NCBI GenBank assembly: GCA_965224495.1
Contig: CBDCZI010000002.1
Span: 1-55,018, forward strand
Direction: 5' to 3'
Source: CBDCZI01 sp965224495
GTDB taxonomy: Bacteria; Bacteroidota; Bacteroidia; Cytophagales; JAAEPT01
DNA length: 55,018 nt
Shown: positions 9,680 through 15,667 of the stretch, in pieces
Numbering within the stretch: position 1 is the stretch's first letter
Layout of the letters: the number at the start of each line of letters is the position of its first letter
Notes under the pieces: generated by a model
Database searches by the model: none
What the model was told of the DNA's origin: nothing
The model's input: the letters and a program-made list of their open reading frames with translations, nothing else
Program-made: the position numbers and the translations under genes

Positions 9680-10048
9680 TTAGCTCAAATCTATTTTTTC
9701 TCTAATCGTTAATGCTAAATCGACTAAATCGTTGTAACCGTGCTCTCCTAACCAATTACGGCAGTTGGCATCAAAATGTACAGCCCCTACCAAACAAGCA
9801 TATTCTTTATCCCTCATTTCTGTTAAAGCAAGAAACGAAGAAGTGTGTTTTTTTGAAGCTTTAATAATCAAACTGTAATGATGAAACCCATTGTCTTCGA
9901 GCCATTTGTAAGCCGTAGGTTGTCCGCCTAACGCCATAGTAAAAGCGCCCAATTCTTTGCAATCATTCTCCATTAACCAACGAAAAGACGATTGTTCACC
10001 TCTAATTGCTAAATATAATTCTCCAAATACGTTTTCTGAATATTGCAT
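9680..10048 (-). CDS. Small protein made of four 25-residue repeats, function unknown
   Basis: 122 aa, soluble, no signal peptide. Residues 20-119 divide into four units of exactly 25 residues. Units 1, 2 and 4 carry Trp-Leu at 24-25, 49-50 and 99-100, within FRWLMEND, YKWLEDNG and RNWLGEHG; unit 3 (residues 70-94) has the degenerate FLALTEMR in the same register. Each unit looks like one or two short helices, so an all-helical solenoid is plausible. It is followed 26 bases past its start side by the DciA-like gene and recF on the same strand, so it may be the last gene of a recF-dciA transcript. I do not recognise the family. Confidence 0.75.
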   Translation of the reverse strand: MQYSENVFGELYLAIRGEQSSFRWLMENDCKELGAFTMALGGQPTAYKWLEDNGFHHYSLIIKASKKHTSSFLALTEMRDKEYACLVGAVHFDANCRNWLGEHGYNDLVDLALTIREKIDLS

Positions 10049-10074
10049 ACTGTTTTTGTCGATTGAAAAGTAAT

Positions 10075-10404
10075 TTACCGAATAACCAGCTGTTCAACAA
10101 CTGTTTTTTTATAAGTTTTATTAATATGTTTAATTATTCGCTCCTTAAAATTATTTAATTCGGCTTTTAAAGGTGACGAATTTACGGTAATAATTAAAGT
10201 CGTTTGATTCAAATAAATATTTGTCGTTCGAGAAGCTATCATTTTACCGACTAACACTTCCCAATCGGCTTTTATTCTTGATTCATCAAGTCTTCCGTTG
10301 AGTTTGTAAGCATTGAGCAAACGACGTATTCCATCCTTCAAAGAAACGGAGGTGTCTTTTTTAGTATAACTTTCGTCTTTTTTTTCTTCGTAAGGATTAT
10401 ACAT
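10075..10404 (-). CDS. DUF721 / DciA-like protein
   Basis: 109 aa. The N-terminal 20 residues are charged and disordered; the remainder has the DUF721 pattern: a helix with LKDGIRRLLNAYKL, the WEVLVGKMIASRT motif near residue 48, and a final beta-hairpin (TTLIITVNSSPLKAEL). In bacteria lacking DnaC, DciA loads or recruits the replicative helicase DnaB; short Bacteroidota versions are presumed to do the same. The start overlaps the end of recF by 8 bases, so the two are translationally coupled. The pairing with recF and the oriC candidate 30 kb away fits a replication role. The family call is strong; the helicase-loading role is inferred. Confidence 0.85.
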   Translation of the reverse strand: MYNPYEEKKDESYTKKDTSVSLKDGIRRLLNAYKLNGRLDESRIKADWEVLVGKMIASRTTNIYLNQTTLIITVNSSPLKAELNNFKERIIKHINKTYKKTVVEQLVIR

Positions 10405-11509
10405 CTTCCGTTGCTTTTATTTGACCATTTTCTATCGCCACCAATCTAATCTTCATCGCTGTGTTTTGCATAAACGATTGCACTCTATTTTTACTTGCGT
10501 CAGTAATGAAAACTTGACCAAATTGCTTGTTTGCCATTAACTCAATCAAGCGATGAATTCTATTTTCATCCAATTTATCGAAAATATCATCAAGAAGTAA
10601 GATAGGCTTCCTTTCTTTTTTTTCGTGAAGGGTAGAAAATTTCGCTAATTGTAACGCTAAGATAAACGATTTTTGTTGCCCTTGCGACCCTATTTGTTTT
10701 ACAGAACTATTATTTAACCGAAAAACAAAATCATCTCGATGAATACCAATAGAGGTACGTTGTAACATACGGTCTTTTTGCCTATTTGTTAAGAAATCTT
10801 CAGTAATAGCAGGTGTTACATTCGATTTGTAAGTCAATGTCACCTCTTCTGAAGTTTCGTCGCAAAGGAAATTGTAATGCGAAATAAAGTGAGGAATAAA
10901 AGAGACAAGAAATTCTCTCCTTTTTTCTGAAAGAAAAGTGTTTACAGGAAATAATTGTTCATCATAAATCGCTAATAAATCGGAGTCAAAATAGTTTTGC
11001 TCTTGGAAATGTTTCAAAAGTGCATTTCTCGTTTTTAACACCGAATTGTATTTTACTAACTCCGTTAAATATTTTTTATCGAATTGACAGATGATTTCAT
11101 CAAAAAACTTTCTTCGTATTTCACTACCTTCTCTAATCAACTCTGTGTCGTAAGGCGTTGTCATTACAATCGGAAATTTCCCGATATGTTCACTTAGTTT
11201 TTCATACGTCCGCCCATTGACTTTGAATACTTTTCTTGTCTTCTTTTGGTAAGATGCCTGGACCTCTATTTCTTGCTCATCGGCACTAAAACCCGCTTTT
11301 ATTAAGTAGAAATCACTTTCAGGAAAGAGTAAAATATTGTCTTTATGCTGAAAAGCACTCTTAGTAATACACGAAAAATAAACTGCATCTAAAACATTCG
11401 TTTTTCCGCTCCCATTTTTTCCGATAAGGCAATTTATTCCCTCAGAAAAATAAAAAGTTTCATTTTCGTAGTTTTTGAAGTTCGTTATTGTAATATTTTT
11501 AAGATACAT
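10397..11509 (-). CDS. recF: DNA replication and repair protein RecF
   Basis: 370 aa, normal for the family. It has an SMC-like ATPase head: Walker A GKNGSGKTN (about residues 34-42), the ABC signature SQGQQKSFILAL (about 273-284) and Walker B PILLLDDIFDKLD (about 302-314). RecF works with RecO and RecR to load RecA at gaps on single-stranded DNA. In many genomes recF sits beside dnaA and dnaN; here it is next to a DciA-like gene and divergent from pdhA, with a 62-base gap that contains opposed promoter-like boxes. The ATG start is supported by the conserved YLKNITITNFKNY opening. Confidence 0.95.
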   Translation of the reverse strand: MYLKNITITNFKNYENETFYFSEGINCLIGKNGSGKTNVLDAVYFSCITKSAFQHKDNILLFPESDFYLIKAGFSADEQEIEVQASYQKKTRKVFKVNGRTYEKLSEHIGKFPIVMTTPYDTELIREGSEIRRKFFDEIICQFDKKYLTELVKYNSVLKTRNALLKHFQEQNYFDSDLLAIYDEQLFPVNTFLSEKRREFLVSFIPHFISHYNFLCDETSEEVTLTYKSNVTPAITEDFLTNRQKDRMLQRTSIGIHRDDFVFRLNNSSVKQIGSQGQQKSFILALQLAKFSTLHEKKERKPILLLDDIFDKLDENRIHRLIELMANKQFGQVFITDASKNRVQSFMQNTAMKIRLVAIENGQIKATEDV

Positions 11510-11534
11510 TAATCTAAATATTGAATGAATTTGT

Positions 11535-11555
11535 TAGATTTGTATTCCAAACCTA
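11535..11555. promoter_or_regulatory. Opposed -7 boxes for recF (minus) and pdhA (plus)
   Basis: TAGATTTG on the plus strand (11535-11542) and TAGGTTTG on the minus strand (11548-11555) both match the Bacteroidota -7 consensus TAnnTTTG. They form an inverted repeat separated by 5 bases. No clear -33 TTG stands at the usual spacing for either, so these are candidates only. Confidence 0.45.
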
Positions 11556-11571
11556 ACGGAAACATATTATT

Positions 11572-12591
11572 ATGGCTAAAAGTAAGGCAAAATTAAGTGC
11601 AAAATCTAAGTTTTCAAAAGAGACTTACATGTATTGGTACGAGTCAATGTTTTTAATTCGAAAATTCGAAGAAAAATGTGGGCAATTATATGGAATGCAA
11701 AAAATAAAAGGATTCTGTCATTTGTATATCGGACAAGAAGCAATTGCTTCAGGTTCTAAATCTGCTCTTCAAAAAGGAGATACTTATATGACATCATATA
11801 GAGATCACGGTTTTCCATTGGCATTGGGTACAAACCCAGATGCAATTATGGCAGAACTTTATGCAAAAGAAACAGGGTGTTCTAAAGGGAAAGGTGGTTC
11901 AATGCACATCTTCGATAAAGAAGTTGGATTTGCAGGAGGTCACGGAATTGTCGGAGGACAAATTCCTTTAGGTGCAGGAATTGGTTTTGCTGAAAAATAT
12001 AAAGGTACAGACAACTTGTGTATTGTTTATATGGGAGATGGGGCAGTTCGTCAAGGAGCTTTCCACGAAACATTAAATATGGCAATGACTTGGAAACTAC
12101 CTGTTATCTTCGCTATTGAAAACAACCAATACGCAATGGGTACGTCAGTAGAAAGAACGTCTAACGTTACTGAACTTTACCGTTTGGGGTCGGCTTACAA
12201 TATGCCTTCTGAGCCTGTTGATGCAATGGACGTTGAGTCAGTACACTTAGCAGTGGCTAAAGCAGCAGAAAGAGCAAGGTCAGGAAATGGACCAACTTTA
12301 TTAGAGTTAAATACTTACCGTTACAAAGGACATTCAATGTCTGATCCAGCGAAGTATAGAACAAAAGAAGAATTGGAATCTTACAAAGCACAAGATCCAA
12401 TTGAGCAAGTAAAACAAAGAATTTTAGAATTAAAATTGGCTACAAACGAAGAGTTAGCTGAAATTGATGCTAAAGTAAAAGAGGTAGTGGCAAAATCAGT
12501 GAAATTTGCTGAAGACAGTCCATTCCCAACTGCAGATAAAGCATACGAAGATTTGTATGAAGAATCAGATTATAACTTTACAAAAGACTAA
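11572..12591 (+). CDS. pdhA: Pyruvate dehydrogenase E1 component, alpha subunit
   Basis: 339 aa. The thiamine-diphosphate-binding motif begins at MGDGAVRQGAFHE (about residues 154-166) and ends with IENNQYAMG (about 182-190). The conserved phosphorylation-loop-like segment YRYKGHSMSDPAKYR is near residue 248. E1 alpha and beta decarboxylate pyruvate and pass acetyl to lipoyl-E2. In many flavobacteria pdhA is followed by the E2 gene; here the next gene is a TPR membrane protein 3 bases downstream, so E1 beta and E2 must be elsewhere. A lysine-rich 14-residue lead precedes the domain. Other 2-oxoacid dehydrogenase alpha subunits are close relatives, but the wording fits PdhA best. Confidence 0.92.
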   Translation: MAKSKAKLSAKSKFSKETYMYWYESMFLIRKFEEKCGQLYGMQKIKGFCHLYIGQEAIASGSKSALQKGDTYMTSYRDHGFPLALGTNPDAIMAELYAKETGCSKGKGGSMHIFDKEVGFAGGHGIVGGQIPLGAGIGFAEKYKGTDNLCIVYMGDGAVRQGAFHETLNMAMTWKLPVIFAIENNQYAMGTSVERTSNVTELYRLGSAYNMPSEPVDAMDVESVHLAVAKAAERARSGNGPTLLELNTYRYKGHSMSDPAKYRTKEELESYKAQDPIEQVKQRILELKLATNEELAEIDAKVKEVVAKSVKFAEDSPFPTADKAYEDLYEESDYNFTKD

Positions 12592-12594
12592 GCA

Positions 12595-13317
12595 ATGGCT
12601 AAGGATATAAATAACGACATCGAAGAGATAGAAGTTGAAGGATTAGAAGAAGTCAACGCATCAGAAGAGTTTGTAGAAAAAAACTTCAAAACTATCGCTA
12701 TGGTAGTAGGGGGTGTTTTACTTGCGGTTATTGCGGGGATTTATTTCTACAGTACTTCAGGTAGTTCTGAATTGGCTGACCAAAAGAAAATCTTTAGGGC
12801 ACAGTATTATTTCGGATTAGACTCTACTAACGCAGCTCTTTTTGGAAGTGAAACACTAAACGAAGATTTAGTTGGTTTTGATGAATTGACAAATGAGTTA
12901 GAAAGTTCTAAAGTAAAGAACTTGAACAACTACTATGTTGGTTTGTTGAACTTGAAAAACGGTGAATACCAACAAGCAGTAGATTACTTGTCAGATTTTG
13001 ATTCTGATGACGAGTTGTTATTAGCAAGAGGTAAATCGTTATTGGGTGATGCTTATATGGAATTAGCCGAAACAGAAGCGTCTAATTACAGCAAGGCAAT
13101 TACTGCATACAAAAAAGCAAGTACGTTAAAAGAAAATACTGCATTTACACCTATTTATTTAATGAAGTTGGCACTGGCTTACGAATTAAATAAAGACAAT
13201 GAAAATGCAATTGCAACTTACAACAAAATAATCACAGGTTATAAACCAACGGTTACAGAGGTAAACGATGCAAAAAAATATAAGGCAGTTTTGGAAGCTA
13301 AGACAAAGAAGTCTTAA
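12595..13317 (+). CDS. TPR protein with one membrane segment
   Basis: 240 aa. An acidic cytoplasmic N-terminus (residues 1-30) leads into one membrane helix (about 32-53, TIAMVVGGVLLAVIAGIYFY). Then come two or three TPR-like repeats (about 105-225, with YYVGLLNLKNGEYQQAVDYL, SKAITAYKKAS and LALAYELNKDNENAIATYNK). The layout matches the YfgM/tetratricopeptide proteins that precede ribH in Bacteroidota and may act as a periplasmic chaperone-like scaffold, which is inferred. It begins 3 bases after pdhA and ends before a terminator at 13338. Confidence 0.85.
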   Translation: MAKDINNDIEEIEVEGLEEVNASEEFVEKNFKTIAMVVGGVLLAVIAGIYFYSTSGSSELADQKKIFRAQYYFGLDSTNAALFGSETLNEDLVGFDELTNELESSKVKNLNNYYVGLLNLKNGEYQQAVDYLSDFDSDDELLLARGKSLLGDAYMELAETEASNYSKAITAYKKASTLKENTAFTPIYLMKLALAYELNKDNENAIATYNKIITGYKPTVTEVNDAKKYKAVLEAKTKKS

Positions 13318-13337
13318 CAAATCTCATCTGTTAAAAT

Positions 13338-13376
13338 AAAAAAGGATGAGGTTTTAATTAATCTCATCCTTTTTTT
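13338..13376 (+). terminator. Intrinsic terminator after the pdhA-TPR operon
   Basis: The stem AAAAAAGGATGAG/CTCATCCTTTTTT with a 12-base loop (GTTTTAATTAAT) and a T-run sits 20 bases after the TPR stop. It separates this unit from ribH. Confidence 0.85.
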
Positions 13377-13400
13377 ATGTTCATCTCATAAGATAAAAAA

Positions 13401-13884
13401 ATGGCAAGTTCAGAAAAAAGTTTGAGTACATACTCAGGAAAAAAACATCCCTGATATTAGCACAAAAAAGTTTGCTATTATCGTAGCCGAATGGAATGAA
13501 GAAATTCACAGAAGCTCTTTATTCGGGGGCTTTACAGCACCTTGTTAAAACACGGAGCGAAGGCAGAAAACATACACAAACATTATGTGCCTGGAGCTTA
13601 CGAGTTGACTTTAGGAGCACAATATTTTGCTCAAGCAGAAAACTATTGATGCTATCGTTTGTATCGGTTGTGTGATTCAGGGAGAAACAAAACACAATGA
13701 CTACATCAACCACGCAGTAGCACAAGGTTTGACTACCGTAAGTTTAAAATATACAAAACCTGTAGTCTTTGGTGTCTTAACACCCAATACAAAGCAACAA
13801 GCATTGGACAGAGCGGGAGGGAAATACGGAAACAAAGGTGATGAAGCAGCGATTACTGCCATCAAAATGCTTTCGATAGATTAA
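13401..13884 (+). pseudogene. ribH: Lumazine synthase gene ribH, broken by four net +1 shifts
   Basis: Read through four frame changes, this stretch encodes a complete 6,7-dimethyl-8-ribityllumazine synthase of 159 aa, the penultimate riboflavin enzyme. Visible pieces are FAIIVAEWNEEI, a central ENIHKHYVPGAYEL, and an intact last frame from 13627 with VCIGCVIQGETKHND and KPVVFGVLT. The shifts fit one extra base each: in the A-run 13439-13445, at C13507, in the A-run 13547-13550, and within 13633-13638. The total length (484) minus four is an exact multiple of three. As written, the ATG at 13401 leads to a stop after 17 codons. No other decay is evident, and the restored protein keeps the family motifs. 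Base-calling error or very recent inactivation are the options; ribD is intact at 33745-34770. Confidence 0.85.
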
Positions 13885-13919
13885 GAAACGTTCTTTTCCC
13901 CTAAAGGGTGGTTACAAAC

Positions 13920-13987
13920 TCAGATGCTGAAACAAGTTCAGCATGACCCTAGCTAGCATGTCATTCCGAACTTGTTTCGGAATCTGA
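13920..13987. repeat. REP-like pair of inverted 28-nt hairpin units
   Basis: Two units (13920-13947 and 13960-13987) lie in opposite orientation around a CTAGCTAG palindrome. Each forms a hairpin: ATGCTGAA-ACAAG-TTCAGCAT and ATTCCGAA-CTTGT-TTCGGAAT. Aligned in the same sense, they share the ends TCAGAT and ATGAC and the core GAAACAAGTTC; they differ only in three stem pairs (GCT/AGC against TCC/GGA), which are compensatory. I recall similar hairpins dispersed in Flavobacteriia genomes. It is located between ribH and lysC in a 174-base gap. Confidence 0.75.
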
Positions 13988-14058
13988 TAAATACACCCAC
14001 GGTTAATGGGAAAAGTACATTAAGAAATTACAATAAGGTCTTTTAAAAATAGTTAAAG

Positions 14059-15378
14059 ATGAAAATTTTAAAATTCGGTGGAACTTCAGTAGGGAAACCC
14101 GAAAGAATGCAAATGGTTTCTGATATCATCACAAAAGGAGATGATAAAAAAATAGTTGTTTTATCGGCTGTTTCAGGAACGACCAATTCATTAGTCCAAA
14201 TTGGAGAAAACCTATACGAAAAAAATAACGGAGAGGCGGATAATCTAATTGAGACACTTTATGCTCAATACGAAGCGTTTTTAAAAATCCTTTATAAGAA
14301 AGATGAATTTTATCTGAAAGGAAAAGAAGTCGTAGATAAGCAATTTGACATTGTTAGAGCAATGGTGGGAGAGCCATTTACTGACTTAGAAGAGCGGTTG
14401 TTATTAGCACAAGGCGAATTAATGTCAACACAAATGTTTTCGTTATTCTTGTCTGAAAACGGAGTAAAAAACACGTTACTTTGGTCATTAGACTTTATGT
14501 CGGTTGATGCTGATCACGAGCCAGACTTGGTTTCTATTGCAACTAAATTAAATAAGATTGTTGCTGACAATCCTAATGGAGGTATATTTATTACTCAAGG
14601 GTATATTTGCCTCAACTCAAAAGGAGAAGTCGATAATTTGAAAAGAGGTGGAAGTGATTACACTGCTTCATTGATTGGTGCAGCAACAAAGGCAACCGAC
14701 ATCCAAATATGGACTGACATTGACGGAATGCACAACAACGACCCTCGTATCGTTAAAAACACATCACCAATTGCTCATATTTCTTTTGATGAAGCCGCTG
14801 AGTTGGCTTATTTTGGAGCAAAGATTCTTCACCCTGCAACTATTCGCCCTGCGATGGAAGCTAATATTCCTGTAAAATTGTTGAATACAATGGAACCAGA
14901 AGCGAAAGGAACAGTGATTTCTGAAGCGAAAGGAGGGAGAGATATCAAAGCTGTAGCTGCAAAAGATTTTATTACAGCAATTAAAATAAAATCAACACGT
15001 ATGTTGTTGGCTTACGGTTTTCTAAGAAAAGTATTTGAGGTGTTTGAAAAATACAAAACACCTATTGATATGATTACGACTTCTGAAATAGCCGTTTCAT
15101 TGACCATCGATGACACTACAAGTTTGAAAAATATCATCAGTGAATTAGAAGATTTTGGTGTTGTTGAGGTGGATAGAGAACAGACAATTATCTGTATCGC
15201 AGGAGAAAATATTCCTGACCAGCCAGATGCCGCAGCAAGAGTGTTTAATTCATTAAAAGGCATTCCTATTCGTATGGTATCGTTCGGAGGTAGTCGTTTT
15301 AATATTTCTGTACTCGTAGCTATGAATGACAAAATAAAAGCACTACAAGCCTTAAATGACGGGTTGTTTTTGAAATAA
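14059..15378 (+). CDS. lysC: Aspartate kinase
   Basis: 439 aa monofunctional aspartokinase that phosphorylates aspartate as the first step to lysine, threonine, methionine and diaminopimelate. It opens with the family signature KFGGTSVGKPERM (residues 4-16). The catalytic kinase domain includes KRGGSDYTASLIG (about 195-207) and IWTDIDGMHNNDPR (about 216-229). Two ACT regulatory domains follow (about 300-439; ITAIKIKSTRMLL, VSFGGSRFNISVLV), so feedback control by an end product is expected, though which one cannot be read. It stands alone on the plus strand, with a terminator at 15403. Diaminopimelate supply links it to the cell-wall genes in this window only loosely. Confidence 0.95.
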   Translation: MKILKFGGTSVGKPERMQMVSDIITKGDDKKIVVLSAVSGTTNSLVQIGENLYEKNNGEADNLIETLYAQYEAFLKILYKKDEFYLKGKEVVDKQFDIVRAMVGEPFTDLEERLLLAQGELMSTQMFSLFLSENGVKNTLLWSLDFMSVDADHEPDLVSIATKLNKIVADNPNGGIFITQGYICLNSKGEVDNLKRGGSDYTASLIGAATKATDIQIWTDIDGMHNNDPRIVKNTSPIAHISFDEAAELAYFGAKILHPATIRPAMEANIPVKLLNTMEPEAKGTVISEAKGGRDIKAVAAKDFITAIKIKSTRMLLAYGFLRKVFEVFEKYKTPIDMITTSEIAVSLTIDDTTSLKNIISELEDFGVVEVDREQTIICIAGENIPDQPDAAARVFNSLKGIPIRMVSFGGSRFNISVLVAMNDKIKALQALNDGLFLK

Positions 15379-15402
15379 ACAATTCTTTTATCATTTTCAA
15401 GA

Positions 15403-15437
15403 AAGCCAAATTCTATTTATAGTCTTTGGCTTTTTTT
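15403..15437 (+). terminator. Intrinsic terminator after lysC
   Basis: AAGCCAAA (15403-15410) pairs with TTTGGCTT (15425-15432) and is followed by a T-run on the plus strand. Confidence 0.75.
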
Positions 15438-15454
15438 ATATTAAAAAAGGACAT

Positions 15455-15485
15455 AAAAAAAGCCTCACATTTCTGTGAAGCTTTT
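15455..15485 (-). terminator. Intrinsic terminator after tRNA-Val
   Basis: AAAAGCCTCACA pairs with TGTGAAGCTTTT (one mismatch) around a TTTC-type loop. On the minus strand it ends in a T-run just downstream of the tRNA 3' end. Confidence 0.75.
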
Positions 15486-15486
15486 G

Positions 15487-15561
15487 TGGGCCCTGTAGGA
15501 TTCGAACCTACGACCCCTTGCTTGTAAGGCAAATGCTCTAAACCAACTGAGCTAAGGGCCC
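15487..15561 (-). tRNA. tRNA-Val (anticodon TAC)
   Basis: The minus strand folds as a full cloverleaf. The 7-bp acceptor stem is GGGCCCT/AGGGCCC, the D arm contains GCTCAGTTGGTTTAGAGC, the anticodon loop CTTACAA carries TAC, and the T arm contains GTAGGTTCGAATCCTAC. Length is 75 nt with discriminator A. CCA is not encoded, as is common in Bacteroidota. Confidence 0.96.
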
Positions 15562-15667
15562 TTTGTTTTACTTAAGGGAATACAAAGGTAGCAAATCATT
15601 CCACCTTTCCAAATACTATAATAGGGTATTTATTAAAATATTTTTCATCTCTCTATTTACCAATCTA

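Noticed and set aside
13627..13884. The in-frame piece as a stand-alone short lumazine synthase
   Set aside because: It lacks the N-terminal half, including the substrate-binding segment, which is visible in other frames upstream.
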